From contig CABSEG010000001.1 in assembly GCA_902476645.1 (NCBI GenBank), positions 1 to 64,000 on the forward strand: a stretch of DNA of 64,000 nucleotides, given 5' to 3'. The position numbers and the translations under genes are program-made. Source of the DNA: an uncultured Lachnospiraceae bacterium. GTDB lineage: Bacteria > Bacillota > Clostridia > Lachnospirales > Lachnospiraceae. The notes below the pieces were generated by a model. The model was not told where the DNA came from and made no database searches. It saw only the letters and a program-made list of their open reading frames with translations. Below, one piece after another: positions 19,623-28,506 of the stretch (position 1 is its first letter; each line of letters begins with the position of its first letter).

Positions 19623-19897
19623 GGACTCTGCATGAGATATCCGCGGTACCACCCGCATTGCAGATCAGACGATCTGCCACTCTTACACTTAACGCGTGTT
19701 CACGTACTGCCCTACTGTTACTTCAAACAGTCTGCTCCGGAGTGTTCCCTATTTGACGCTTCCCTCAAACAGCGCTCTCAGTCGGTGACGCCGTATTCCT
19801 GTCAAGTTTCCCGTCAAGAGTCTCCTTCTTCGCATTTTCGGGAAAGCAGACGATCATAGGTGATGATTCCATCTGACAATCTGCTCTCCTTTATGAT
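19588..19897 (-). ncRNA. T-box riboswitch controlling aspS-gatCAB
   Basis: The minus strand carries the T-box sequence GCGGGTGGTACCGCGG (19656-19641), preceded by the GTAGG...ACG...CGTTA...GAGTGG stem II/III elements and a ~110-nt stem I closed by CCTAT/ATAGG. On the 3' side of stem I stands GGGAACACTCCGGAGC; the tetranucleotide GAAC (19747-19744) offers GAA (Glu) and AAC (Asn) one base apart, and AAC is followed by the conserved purine. Uncharged tRNA should stabilise the antiterminator and allow transcription. The fold was judged by eye. Confidence 0.9.
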
Positions 19898-19903
19898 GAA
19901 AAA

Positions 19904-19932
19904 AGTCTACCACAGATTTTGCCACATTACAA
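19904..19932 (-). promoter_or_regulatory. Promoter of the T-box/aspS operon
   Basis: TTGTAA (19927-19932), 17 nt, TAGACT (19904-19909) on the minus strand, placing the transcript start at the 5' end of the T-box. Back to back with the asnA promoter. Confidence 0.6.
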
Positions 19933-19954
19933 TGGTAAAGTTTACAAGAATATT

Positions 19955-19984
19955 TTGCATTTTCCCCCAAATTGATGTTATACT
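19955..19984 (+). promoter_or_regulatory. Promoter of asnA
   Basis: TTGCAT (19955-19960), 18 nt, TATACT (19979-19984). The 5' UTR is only about 25 nt, so asnA itself has no T-box. Confidence 0.65.
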
Positions 19985-20015
19985 ATACAAAACAGAAAAA
20001 GGAGAGATGACAGCT

Positions 20016-21026
20016 ATGAACTCTTTTATGATTCCAGAACACTATGAATCCAAGCTTAATCTTCATGACACGCAAGTGGCCATAAAAACAGTCAAGGATT
20101 TCTTTCAGAAGAATCTGGCTGAGAGACTGAATCTTCTTCGTGTCTCAGCCCCTTTATTTGTCACCCCGGATTCCGGTCTGAATGACAATCTAAACGGAGT
20201 GGAGCGTCCCGTGACCTTTGGTATCCGGGAACAAGGAGATGCCCCTGCGGAAATCGTCCACTCTCTGGCAAAATGGAAACGGTTTGCCCTGAAGAAATAC
20301 GGTTTTTCCTACGGAGAGGGCCTTTATACAGACATGAGCGCCATCCGCAGGGATGAAGATACCGATAATATTCATTCTATTTACGTGGATCAGTGGGACT
20401 GGGAAAAGATCATCACCAAGGAAGAGCGCACCGTGGAAACTCTGAAGGATGTGGTACGCACGGTTTATAAGTCTCTGAAAAAAACCGAAACCTATATGTC
20501 CATTGAGTATGACTACATAGAGGAGATCCTGCCCAAAGAAATCTCCTTTATCACCACCCAGGAATTGGAAGATCTATATCCGGATTCCACGCCCAAAGAA
20601 CGGGAGTATAAGATTGCCAAATTAAAAGGTGCCGTCTTTATCATGCAGATCGGGGGAATGCTCAAATCAGGCCAAAAGCACGACGGTCGCGCTCCGGACT
20701 ATGATGACTGGACACTCAACGGGGACATCATCGTTTACTATCCTGTACTGGACATTGCTCTGGAGCTTTCTTCCATGGGAATCCGCGTAGACGAAGATGC
20801 GCTGACGCGCCAGCTAAATGCCGCAGGCTGTCCGGAGCGGGCAAATCTGCCTTTTCAGAAAGCCATCCTGGATGGTGAGCTCCCCTATACCATCGGAGGC
20901 GGCATCGGACAGTCCAGAATCTGTATGTTCTATCTGCGCAAAGCCCATATCGGGGAAGTGCAGGCTTCTCTCTGGCCCAGGGAAACCATGGAGCAGGCGC
21001 AGGCCCTTGGGATTGCTCTTCTGTAA
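20016..21026 (+). CDS. asnA: Aspartate-ammonia ligase (asparagine synthetase A)
   Basis: 336 residues from ATG 20016 (AAAGGAG 11 nt upstream; ATG 20007 is too close). ATP-dependent amidation of free aspartate with ammonia, fold related to class II tRNA synthetases. Recognisable: RVSAPLFV, DNLNGVERPV, KWKRFALKKY, TDMSAIRRDE, YVDQWDWE, and the C-terminal GGGIGQSRICM motif 3. Diverges from the aspS T-box operon, so free Asn and tRNA-bound Asn synthesis share one control region. A convergent terminator follows. Confidence 0.97.
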   Translation: MNSFMIPEHYESKLNLHDTQVAIKTVKDFFQKNLAERLNLLRVSAPLFVTPDSGLNDNLNGVERPVTFGIREQGDAPAEIVHSLAKWKRFALKKYGFSYGEGLYTDMSAIRRDEDTDNIHSIYVDQWDWEKIITKEERTVETLKDVVRTVYKSLKKTETYMSIEYDYIEEILPKEISFITTQELEDLYPDSTPKEREYKIAKLKGAVFIMQIGGMLKSGQKHDGRAPDYDDWTLNGDIIVYYPVLDIALELSSMGIRVDEDALTRQLNAAGCPERANLPFQKAILDGELPYTIGGGIGQSRICMFYLRKAHIGEVQASLWPRETMEQAQALGIALL

Positions 21027-21047
21027 ACATATAAAATGTCGCATGAG

Positions 21048-21095
21048 AAAAGCGCGGGGAATTCATTTATGATTTCTCCACGCTTTTTCTTTTTT
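21048..21095. terminator. Bidirectional terminator between asnA and dapL
   Basis: A 14-bp stem (21048-21061 with 21074-21087; one mismatch, one G-U) with A-run and T-run on opposite sides, followed by a T-rich tract on the plus strand. Confidence 0.8.
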
Positions 21096-21096
21096 C

Positions 21097-22311
21097 TTAC
21101 AGTTGCTGAATCCGCTCCATGGCTGCCACCGTGTTTTCATAACTTCCAAATGCGGTGAGCCTGAAATATCCTTCCCCGCTGGGGCCAAAGCCTGAGCCTG
21201 GCGTGCCCACCACGCCTGCCTTCTCCAGCAGAACGTCAAAAAATTCCCAAGAAGTCATCTTCCCCGGCGTTTTCAACCAGATATAAGGGGCATTCACCCC
21301 ACCGGAAACCGTATATCCTGCCTTCTTTAGCCCTTCGGAAATCACCTTTGCATTTTTCATATAATAGGCCACCTGTTCTTTCAGTTGGCTTTTGCCTTCC
21401 TCTGAATATACGGCCTCACCTGCCCTCTGCACAATATAAGGAGCGCCATTGTATTTTGTCCCATGCCTTCTGGCCCACAGACTGTGGAGGGATACCTCCC
21501 CGCATGTCAGCTCCTTCGGCACCACCGTAAATCCCAGACGAACCCCGGTAAACCCGGCATTCTTTGAAAAGCTCCGGAGCTCTATGGCGCAGGTTCTGGC
21601 TCCCTGGCATTCATAGATAGAATGGGGAATATCCTCCTGGGAGATATAGGCTTCATAGGCTGCGTCATAAATGATCACTGCGCCTACCCGGTTGGCATAA
21701 TCCACCCACTCCTGAAGCTGGCTTTTGTTGATGGCAGACCCGGTTGGATTGTTTGGAAAGCACAGATAAATTAAACTGGGGGTCTTCTTTGGCAGCTCTG
21801 GTGCAAATCCGTTCTCTGCCGTACAGGGCATGTAAATTACGTTACTCCAGGTTTCACTCTTAGGATCATAGGTGCCTGCTCTTCCAGCCATGACATTGGT
21901 ATCCACATAGACCGGATAGACCGGATCGCAAACGGCAATTTGATTGTCCAGACTGAAAATCTCCTGAATATTTCCGGAATCGCACTTCGCCCCATCTGAG
22001 ATGAAAATTTCATCCGCAGATATTTGGCATCCTCGGTCTGCGTAATCATTTTTTGCAATAGCGGAGCGCAAAAACTCATATCCCAAATCCGGTGCATATC
22101 CATGAAAGGTCTCCGCCTTCCCCATCTCATCCACAGCCTGATGCAAGGCTTTGATAATGGCCGGTGCCAGAGGCTGGGTTACGTCCCCAATACCAAGCCG
22201 GATAATCTTTTTCTCCGGATACTTCTGAGAATAGGATGCCACTTTCTTTCCAATGGTAGAGAACAAATAGCTTCCTGGCAATTTTAAATAATTATCATTG
22301 ATCTTAAACAT
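21097..22311 (-). CDS. dapL: LL-diaminopimelate aminotransferase
   Basis: 404 residues. PLP enzyme converting tetrahydrodipicolinate straight to LL-DAP, bypassing acyl intermediates in lysine and peptidoglycan synthesis. Family features: N-terminus [48 protein letters not shown], and the PLP lysine in [14 protein letters not shown]. Nine nt behind dapF, forming a two-gene DAP operon that ends at the shared terminator with asnA. Confidence 0.96.
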   Translation of the reverse strand: MFKINDNYLKLPGSYLFSTIGKKVASYSQKYPEKKIIRLGIGDVTQPLAPAIIKALHQAVDEMGKAETFHGYAPDLGYEFLRSAIAKNDYADRGCQISADEIFISDGAKCDSGNIQEIFSLDNQIAVCDPVYPVYVDTNVMAGRAGTYDPKSETWSNVIYMPCTAENGFAPELPKKTPSLIYLCFPNNPTGSAINKSQLQEWVDYANRVGAVIIYDAAYEAYISQEDIPHSIYECQGARTCAIELRSFSKNAGFTGVRLGFTVVPKELTCGEVSLHSLWARRHGTKYNGAPYIVQRAGEAVYSEEGKSQLKEQVAYYMKNAKVISEGLKKAGYTVSGGVNAPYIWLKTPGKMTSWEFFDVLLEKAGVVGTPGSGFGPSGEGYFRLTAFGSYENTVAAMERIQQL

Positions 22312-22320
22312 AGCTTCCTC

Positions 22321-23214
22321 CTATTGTCTTTCCTGTTTTTCCCTTCTTTTCAGAAAGGAGTCATATTCCCGGATCACGGCATCAGCATCCATCTCCCCGT
22401 CAAAAACAACGCGGGCCGGCCCTGTCATATAGACCTTATTGCTGTTCCTGTCCCAGCGGATGTTCAGATCGCCGCCTAAAAGCTTAACCGTAATCTCCTC
22501 CCTGGTGTAACCGTTTAACACAGAGGCAACAGCCACAGCACAGGCCCCCGTCCCGCAGGCCAGAGTCTCACCGGAACCCCGTTCCCAGACTCTCATCGAA
22601 ACGGTTTCATCATCCAGAACCTGGACAAACTCGGTATTAATCCGGTCTGGGAAGCTGGGATGATGTTCAAATTGCGGTCCTATCTTTTCCAGATCCAGAC
22701 TCTCCACATCATTCACGTAGACCACAGCATGGGGATTCCCCATGGATACGCCTGTGATCGCATACTCCCTTTGTCCCACGTGAATGGATTCCCCAAGCAC
22801 CTGCTCTTTCTCTGAAAGAATGGGGATCTCCGCAGCCTTCAGAATGGGAGCTCCCATATCTACCTGAACACTTCTTACCTTTCCCTCTTTCACATCCAGC
22901 TTCAGATATTTGACTCCACTGCCCGTATTGACACGGATATTGGTCTGATCGGTCAAGCCGTAATCATAGACGTATTTGGCCACGCAACGGATTCCGTTGC
23001 CGCACATCGCTCCCAGAGAACCATCCGCATTGTACATTTCCATAGTAAAATCCGCATGATCTGACGGTTTGATCAAGATCAGCCCGTCAGAGCCTACTCC
23101 GAAATGCCGGTCGCTGACTGCTCTGGCCAGTTGCTTTGGCCTTTCGACCTTTTCTTTAAAACAATTTACATAAACATAATCATTCCCGATGCCCTGCATC
23201 TTCGTAAATTTCAT
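22321..23214 (-). CDS. dapF: Diaminopimelate epimerase
   Basis: 297 residues, two pseudo-symmetric domains. Interconverts LL- and meso-DAP without cofactor. The two catalytic cysteines are present in MCGNGIRC and ETLACGTGACA. N-terminus MKFTKMQGIGNDYVYV is typical. ATG start after AAGGAGG. First gene of dapF-dapL. Confidence 0.97.
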   Translation of the reverse strand: MKFTKMQGIGNDYVYVNCFKEKVERPKQLARAVSDRHFGVGSDGLILIKPSDHADFTMEMYNADGSLGAMCGNGIRCVAKYVYDYGLTDQTNIRVNTGSGVKYLKLDVKEGKVRSVQVDMGAPILKAAEIPILSEKEQVLGESIHVGQREYAITGVSMGNPHAVVYVNDVESLDLEKIGPQFEHHPSFPDRINTEFVQVLDDETVSMRVWERGSGETLACGTGACAVAVASVLNGYTREEITVKLLGGDLNIRWDRNSNKVYMTGPARVVFDGEMDADAVIREYDSFLKRREKQERQ

Positions 23215-23259
23215 ATAAAAGCTTCCTCCTTGGATTCAGACTTTTTCCTATTCTTTCCG

Positions 23260-23268
23260 AGTATACCA
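23260..23268 (-). promoter_or_regulatory. Extended -10 promoter of dapF-dapL
   Basis: TGGTATACT on the minus strand (TGn extension plus TATACT). The -35 region (TTCCTA at 17 nt) is weak. Confidence 0.45.
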
Positions 23269-23310
23269 CAAGTCGTCGAAAATAGGAACTGTCTGTCGCG
23301 CACTGAGCCT

Positions 23311-23859
23311 TTAATATTTCATCAGGCTAAACACCATCCTGGCTGTTTCCACCAGAGTGTTTCCGCTGTCCATACTGCACTTTTGCATATATCGATGGGC
23401 CTCCTCCTCTGTCATATGATTTCGCTCCATCAAAAGCCGTTTTGCCTTCTGAATCACCTTTTTTTCTTCCTCACTGCGCTCTTTAGGCCTGCTTTTTTCC
23501 TTTCTTCTGCGTCTGGTCATGGTGCCGCTCATCATTTCCAATGTGTTTACCAGATCTACCACCCGCAGAGGCAGGGACAGACAGACGATCTCCCTTTGCG
23601 CACATTCACTCAGCAAGTGCCCGGAAGCCACCAGAAGCATCTGAAAGCCGGCCGGGAGGCAATCGTATACTTCCTGATATATCATATCCGTCAGTTTATA
23701 GCCGCAGACCACCACTCCCTCAGCGAGGCTGTCTGCAAGCTGAAGCGCTTGGGCACCGCTGGTACACACACCTGCAACCTGATATCCGTTGCGCATCAGC
23801 AAATTGCGGATATTTTTTGCATTTTCAAGCTTTGGAAACGCCACCACGATCTGCATCAC
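23311..23859 (-). CDS. ANTAR-domain RNA-binding antiterminator downstream of glnA
   Basis: 182 residues (GTG 23859 or ATG 23856, AGGAGGT upstream). The C-terminal ~60 residues (EEKKVIQKAKRLLMERNHMTEEEAHRYMQ region, then NTLVETARMV) form the three-helix ANTAR domain that binds paired hexaloop hairpins. The N-terminal domain has a receiver-like pattern, but the phosphoacceptor position reads VVVCGYKL and the KP motif reads LPLR, so it is probably a pseudo-receiver not controlled by phosphorylation. The gene follows glnA by 46 nt; related clostridial proteins (NitR/GlnR-type) act on glnA. Confidence 0.88.
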   Translation of the reverse strand: MMQIVVAFPKLENAKNIRNLLMRNGYQVAGVCTSGAQALQLADSLAEGVVVCGYKLTDMIYQEVYDCLPAGFQMLLVASGHLLSECAQREIVCLSLPLRVVDLVNTLEMMSGTMTRRRRKEKSRPKERSEEEKKVIQKAKRLLMERNHMTEEEAHRYMQKCSMDSGNTLVETARMVFSLMKY

Positions 23860-23905
23860 CCGACTACCTCCTGTTCTCTTATGCTTTCGTTGGAACTGCC
23901 GGAGG

Positions 23906-25234
23906 CTAAACGCGATACAAATACTCCTCCAGTTCCCACTCTGTCACCTGCCGGCAGTATCGGGTCCACTCCTCTTTCTTCGCCATGGCATAATGCTTTA
24001 CAAAGGATTCCCCCAACACGTTCCGAATGAAGGCATCTTTCTCCAGTTCTTTTACTGCGTCCAACAGATTGTCCGGCAGGGACTCGATTCCCCTTTCCAT
24101 CCGTTCTGCCTCAGACAACTCCATGCTATTGCGGTCCAGACTTTCCGGCGGCATCGTCTGGTTTCTTATGCCCTCCAATCCTGCCGCCAGGCAGACCGCC
24201 ATCGTCAGATAAGGATTTGCGGAGGAATCCGGACTTCTGAGTTCTATTCTGGTTCCCTCCCCCCGTGGGGTAGGAATCCGAATCAGAGGATTTCGATTGA
24301 CCGCGGACCAGGTGATATGAACCGGTGCCTCAAACCCCGGAATCAGCCTTTTATAAGAATTTACAATTGGATTTGTGATTGCAGTCATTCCCTTGATATG
24401 TTTCATCAGGCCACCCATAAAATAATATGCCTCCCGGCTCAATCCCAGGGCATCCGAAGGGTCCGCAAATATGTTAACGCCTCCCCTGGACAGAGACATA
24501 TTCGTATGCATCCCAGAACCGTGCACTCCTGCCTTGGGCTTTGGCATAAAGCTGGCGTGAAGGCCATGACGTTTCGCAATCGTTTTGACGGCCAGTTTAA
24601 AGGTCATAATGTTATCCGCTGTCTTTAACGCCTCATCGTAACGGAAGTCAATCTCATGTTGTCCGGGGGAGGCTTCATGATAGGATGCCTCAATCTCAAA
24701 GCCCATATCCTCCAGGGTAAGAACCATATCTCTTCTGGCATTTTCCCCCAGATCCACAGGTCCCAAATCAAAGTAACCAGCCTTCTCGTGTGTCAGAGTG
24801 GTAGGCTTACCATCATCATCTGTATGGTACAAAAAAAACTCACATTCCGGACCCACGTCAAAACGATATCCCATCTCCCTGGCTTCCTTTAATACCTTTT
24901 TCAGAATCCTCCTGGAATCTCCCTCAAAAGGAGTCCTGTCCGGGCGGTACACATCGCAAATCAATCTGGCTACCTTTCCTTGTTGGGGCCTCCATGGAAA
25001 AATGGCCAGGGTATCCAAATCCGGATACAGATATAAATCCGGCTCTTCCAGCTGCACCAATCCTTCAATGGAGGAACCGTCAAACATACACTGATTATCC
25101 AGCGCCTTTTCCAACTGACTGGAAGTAATGGCCACGTTTTTCAGAGTACCAAACATGTCCGTAAATTGCAGGCGGATAAACTCCACATCTTCCTCCTGTA
25201 CCAGACGCAATACATCCTGTTTCATATATCTCAT
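23906..25234 (-). CDS. glnA: Glutamine synthetase type I (alpha)
   Basis: 442 residues, the short GSI-alpha length, without the adenylylation loop of GSI-beta. Amidates glutamate with ammonia. Motifs: FDGSSIEGL, PECEFFL, the YHEASPGQHEIDF metal site, the SxMHTNMSL ATP region, NPIVNSYKRL, and RIELRSPDSSANPYL with the feedback-sensitive Arg. AAAGGAGAG ribosome site. Preceded by a consensus promoter and a terminator-type leader and followed by the ANTAR gene. Confidence 0.97.
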   Translation of the reverse strand: MRYMKQDVLRLVQEEDVEFIRLQFTDMFGTLKNVAITSSQLEKALDNQCMFDGSSIEGLVQLEEPDLYLYPDLDTLAIFPWRPQQGKVARLICDVYRPDRTPFEGDSRRILKKVLKEAREMGYRFDVGPECEFFLYHTDDDGKPTTLTHEKAGYFDLGPVDLGENARRDMVLTLEDMGFEIEASYHEASPGQHEIDFRYDEALKTADNIMTFKLAVKTIAKRHGLHASFMPKPKAGVHGSGMHTNMSLSRGGVNIFADPSDALGLSREAYYFMGGLMKHIKGMTAITNPIVNSYKRLIPGFEAPVHITWSAVNRNPLIRIPTPRGEGTRIELRSPDSSANPYLTMAVCLAAGLEGIRNQTMPPESLDRNSMELSEAERMERGIESLPDNLLDAVKELEKDAFIRNVLGESFVKHYAMAKKEEWTRYCRQVTEWELEEYLYRV

Positions 25235-25306
25235 GGTAAACTCGCTCTCCTTTTCCTTTTTCAGATCATATAGACAGACCTCTAAATCCCGCTACCGAAA
25301 AATTAG

Positions 25307-25337
25307 AAAAAGACGCTCTTAACCACTTAAGAACGCC
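25307..25337 (-). terminator. glnA leader terminator with ANTAR-type hexaloop
   Basis: On the minus strand GGCGTTCTTA - AGTGGT - TAAGAGCGTC (25337-25312) is followed by five U. The six-base loop AGTGGT has A at position 1 and G at position 4, the conserved bases of ANTAR target hairpins. A short TTGC-AGA-GCAA hairpin lies just upstream but does not show a clear hexaloop. Probably the antitermination site for the downstream ANTAR protein. Confidence 0.65.
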
Positions 25338-25352
25338 TTTGCTCTGCAACTA

Positions 25353-25381
25353 ATCATATCAGTTGCCCATTCGTTTGTCAA
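25353..25381 (-). promoter_or_regulatory. Strong promoter of glnA
   Basis: TTGACA (25376-25381), 17 nt, TATGAT (25353-25358). It begins just after the trxA stop, and the predicted transcript starts about 10 nt before the hexaloop terminator region. Confidence 0.85.
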
Positions 25382-25387
25382 TATCCT

Positions 25388-25699
25388 TTATCTGCTCTTC
25401 AACAGATTTAAGATCTCCTGCTTTCCAACTGCTCCTCTCAAAGAATGGACAATTTCTCCACCCTGAAATACCGCCAGGGTCGGAATCGTCATAACCCGGT
25501 ATTGCCTGGCCAGATTCGGACTCTCGTCCACATTGATCTTAACCACCTTCACCGTACCCTCCGAGGCAACCTCCTCCACAATAGGCGCCACCATCTTGCA
25601 AGGGCCACACCAGTCCGCATAAAAATCCACGAGAACCTGTTCCTCTGACTGCAAGACTTCCTGGCGAAAATTCTCCTCTGTCCCATGTATTAAACTCAT
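25388..25699 (-). CDS. trxA: Thioredoxin
   Basis: 103 residues, normal length. Cytoplasmic disulfide reductase with the WCGPCK active site (Cys31, Cys34), cis-Pro in MTIPTLAVF and no signal peptide. Has its own promoter. The glnA promoter starts directly behind the stop codon, so the leader terminator there may also end trxA transcripts. Confidence 0.95.
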   Translation of the reverse strand: MSLIHGTEENFRQEVLQSEEQVLVDFYADWCGPCKMVAPIVEEVASEGTVKVVKINVDESPNLARQYRVMTIPTLAVFQGGEIVHSLRGAVGKQEILNLLKSR

Positions 25700-25783
25700 T
25701 CTTCTTTTACTCCTTTCTATTCCATTTATCCTTTGCAGAAAGATAAAACAACCATTTTTTAATCAGTAACTATTATTGTTATT

Positions 25784-25812
25784 AGTTTAAACTTATTTTC
25801 CATCTTTGTCAA
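25784..25812 (-). promoter_or_regulatory. Promoter of trxA
   Basis: TTGACA (25807-25812), 17 nt, TAAACT (25784-25789) on the minus strand. Confidence 0.75.
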
Positions 25813-25880
25813 CCTTATTTTTACCAATTTTGTCAAAATTAAACCCTTTTCTAATAGATCTGGGATAAAAGTTCCTCTTC

Positions 25881-25910
25881 ACCACTACTGTGCATTCACA
25901 TACTATATAG
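25881..25910 (+). promoter_or_regulatory. Candidate sigma-K/E-type promoter before the 156-residue protein
   Basis: AC (25881-25882), 16 nt, CATACTATA (25899-25907). It shares CATACTATATAG with the site at 11667. A mother-cell sporulation sigma is the simplest reading. Confidence 0.5.
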
Positions 25911-25937
25911 AGAAAAGAACTTTGAAAGGCAACTTTT

Positions 25938-26408
25938 ATGGACACAACTTCTCTGATTCCCGTAATAGGCGTCATTCTTTCCGTTTCCCAGATGGACTGC
26001 TGCAATCAAATCCTTTCTCTGAATACGGAAAATGGAGTCATTCAGTTTGTGATTACCCCAAACACCTATGTGGTAAACAGCACCTCCCTGCGTGCCGGTA
26101 TGCGGGTGGTGGGATTCTATGATGGAAACCTGCCCACTCCTCTGATTTTTCCGCCCAGATATCAGGCTGAAATCATATCTCAGCTCAGACCCAATGAGCA
26201 GGTAACCCTCCGCTATTTTGACCAGAACTTAGTGGCGGCGGATAACTCTTTACAGCTCACTCCGGATCGTCGCACTACCGTGGTAACAGCAAACGGTCAG
26301 CGTTTTACCTGCAGCCCAGGCGGTCAAATGCTTCTGGTTTATTATACAACCACCACCAGGAGTCTTCCTCCTCAGACAGTCCCCCGCAAGATTGTCGTAT
26401 TGTGTTAA
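25938..26408 (+). CDS. Uncharacterised beta-rich protein, possibly sporulation-expressed
   Basis: 156 residues with no clear signal peptide or membrane helix; strand-rich composition with VIQFVITPNTYVVN, RAGMRVVGFYDGNLPTPLIFPPRYQA and QVTLRYFDQNLVAADNSLQL. The motif style suggests a small OB- or SH3-like beta barrel. I do not recognise a named family. AAAGG lies 8 nt before the ATG. A CATAnnnTA promoter lies just upstream, so a spore-coat or mother-cell role is possible but unproven. Confidence 0.65.
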   Translation: MDTTSLIPVIGVILSVSQMDCCNQILSLNTENGVIQFVITPNTYVVNSTSLRAGMRVVGFYDGNLPTPLIFPPRYQAEIISQLRPNEQVTLRYFDQNLVAADNSLQLTPDRRTTVVTANGQRFTCSPGGQMLLVYYTTTTRSLPPQTVPRKIVVLC

Positions 26409-26463
26409 AAAAAAGCTCCCGCCTGTCCGGGTTCTGAAAAAGACCGGTGCAGGTGAGAGCTTC
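26407..26463 (-). terminator. Terminator after tpiA
   Basis: Imperfect stem AAGCTCCCGCCTG (26412-26424) with CAGGTGAGAGCTT (26450-26462) and an inner CCGG stem, followed on the minus strand by eight T. It overlaps the stop codon of the convergent gene. Confidence 0.75.
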
Positions 26464-26475
26464 TCATCTGAAATT

Positions 26476-27222
26476 TTATTTATAATTTACAATCTTTCCG
26501 AAATCTGGTTTCAGGGAAGCCCCTCCCACCAGTCCGCCGTCGATATCAGGCTGAGCAAAAAGCTCCGGTGCCGTAGCTGCGTTTACAGATCCGCCATACT
26601 GGATGCGAATGGCATCCGCAGTAGCCTGATCATAAATTTCTGCGATACAATCGCGGATTCCCTTGCACACTTCCTGCGCCTGCTCGGTAGTAGCTGTCTT
26701 GCCTGTCCCGATAGCCCAGATAGGCTCATAAGCAATCACAGCTGTCTTAGCCTGATCTGCTGTCACGCCAAGGAAACCTACTTTCACCTGTTGACGGATG
26801 AAATCCATGGTTACCCCCTGCTCTCTTTGTTCCAGAGACTCTCCGCAGCACATGATCGGGGTGATTCCATGCTCAAATGCTTTCTTCATTTTTTTATTTA
26901 CAGACTCATTGGTCTCCGCAAAATACTCTCTTCTCTCAGAATGTCCGAGTACCACATATTTCACACCTGCATCTGTAAGCATTGCCGGTGAGATTTCTCC
27001 TGTAAAAGCACCCTTCTCTTCAAAGTACATATTCTCAGCCCCTACCTGGATGTTGCTGCCTTTGGCCGCCTCTGTCACAGGGATAATGTCGATGGCCGGC
27101 ACGCAAAAGACCACGTCTACTTCGTCATTTACTACCAGCGGCTTTAATTCTTCGACTAATTTCACAGCCTCGCTGGGAGTCATATTCATCTTCCAGTTGC
27201 CTGCAATGATTTTTTTTCTCAT
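26476..27222 (-). CDS. tpiA: Triosephosphate isomerase
   Basis: 248 residues, standard TIM barrel. Interconverts DHAP and glyceraldehyde-3-phosphate. N-terminus [18 protein letters not shown]; catalytic His in [12 protein letters not shown] and Glu in [17 protein letters not shown]; phosphate-binding GGSV and GGLVGGASL. Third of three consecutive glycolytic genes, 28 nt after pgk. Confidence 0.97.
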   Translation of the reverse strand: MRKKIIAGNWKMNMTPSEAVKLVEELKPLVVNDEVDVVFCVPAIDIIPVTEAAKGSNIQVGAENMYFEEKGAFTGEISPAMLTDAGVKYVVLGHSERREYFAETNESVNKKMKKAFEHGITPIMCCGESLEQREQGVTMDFIRQQVKVGFLGVTADQAKTAVIAYEPIWAIGTGKTATTEQAQEVCKGIRDCIAEIYDQATADAIRIQYGGSVNAATAPELFAQPDIDGGLVGGASLKPDFGKIVNYK

Positions 27223-27250
27223 TTTAATCTCCTACTCTTCCTTTCACACT

Positions 27251-28441
27251 CTATTTATCGTTTGCAGCCGCTACTCCAGGAAGCTCTTTTCCTTCCAGAA
27301 ATTCCAGGGAAGCTCCGCCTCCTGTGGAAATATGCGTCATCTTATCTCCAAATCCCAAAATGTTTACGGCAGCTGCGGAATCTCCTCCTCCGATGATGGT
27401 GGTTGCATCAATATCCGCCATTGCCTTGGCAACTGCAATGGTTCCGGATGCAAAGTTCGGCATCTCAAAGCAACCCATGGGTCCGTTCCATACCACGGTC
27501 TTGGCATCCTTCACGGCGTCTGCAAACAGAGCCTCTGTCTTCGGTCCGATATCCAGCCCCATCTCATCTTCAGCCAGGTCACCCTCTACGACTCTACGCT
27601 CCGCGTCATTGGAGAATTCCTTGGCAGCCACATAATCTACCGGAAGTAAAAGCTTCACACCCTTTTCCTTTGCCTTCTCTACCATCTCTTTGGAATACTC
27701 CAGATAGTCATCCTCACACAGAGACTTTCCAATCTGAATGCCCTGGGCCTTTGCAAAAGTAAAGCACATACCACCGCCGATAATCAGGGTGTCAACCTTA
27801 TCCAGCAGGTTGTTGATTACGGAAATTTTGGAGGATACTTTAGAACCGCCCAGGATGGCAACAAAAGGCCTTTCCGGATTGTTCACCGCATTTCCCAAAA
27901 AGTCAATCTCTTTTTGCATCAGGTAACCTACCACTGCGGTATCCACAAACTTCGTCACGCCCACATTAGAGCAGTGTGCCCTGTGTGCGGTACCAAACGC
28001 ATCATTAACAAAAACATCGCACAGGGAAGCCAAGTCTTTACTGAATGCTTCTCCATTCTTGGTCTCCTCGGCTCTGTAGCGGGTGTTCTCCAGAAGAATC
28101 ACATCCCCGTCCTTCATGGCCTCTACGGCTGCTCTGGCATTGGGGCCTACTACCTCCGGATCTGCCGCAAACTTCACTTCCTGTCCCAGAAGTTCGGAGA
28201 GACGTACAGCCACGGGAGCCAGCGACAGCTCCGGCTTTGGCTCTCCCTTGGGCTTGCCCAGATGGGAGCAGAGAATTACCTTTCCTCCGTCTGCAATCAG
28301 CTTCTTAATTGTGGGCAATGCAGCCACCAGACGATTTTCATCTGTGATTTTTCCGTCCTGCAGAGGAACATTAAAATCACAACGCACCAAAACTCGTTTG
28401 CCTTTTACATTGATATCATCTACCGATTTTTTATTCAGCAT
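27251..28441 (-). CDS. pgk: Phosphoglycerate kinase
   Basis: 396 residues, usual length. Transfers phosphate from 1,3-bisphosphoglycerate to ADP. Seen: [33 protein letters not shown] hinge, [18 protein letters not shown] and GGGDSAAAV. Separated from gap by an intrinsic terminator, so its level probably depends on read-through or an unseen promoter. Confidence 0.98.
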   Translation of the reverse strand: MLNKKSVDDINVKGKRVLVRCDFNVPLQDGKITDENRLVAALPTIKKLIADGGKVILCSHLGKPKGEPKPELSLAPVAVRLSELLGQEVKFAADPEVVGPNARAAVEAMKDGDVILLENTRYRAEETKNGEAFSKDLASLCDVFVNDAFGTAHRAHCSNVGVTKFVDTAVVGYLMQKEIDFLGNAVNNPERPFVAILGGSKVSSKISVINNLLDKVDTLIIGGGMCFTFAKAQGIQIGKSLCEDDYLEYSKEMVEKAKEKGVKLLLPVDYVAAKEFSNDAERRVVEGDLAEDEMGLDIGPKTEALFADAVKDAKTVVWNGPMGCFEMPNFASGTIAVAKAMADIDATTIIGGGDSAAAVNILGFGDKMTHISTGGGASLEFLEGKELPGVAAANDK

Positions 28442-28506
28442 GAATCTGCCTCCTTCTTTGTTTTAAGCCTGACTTCCTAAAAGCCGGGTATTGCAATCTT
28501 TTCCCG

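Noticed and set aside
19744..19746. His (CAC) as T-box specifier
   Set aside because: CAC overlaps the proposed AAC by one base (19744) and would be followed by a pyrimidine rather than the conserved purine, and histidine does not fit the downstream genes.
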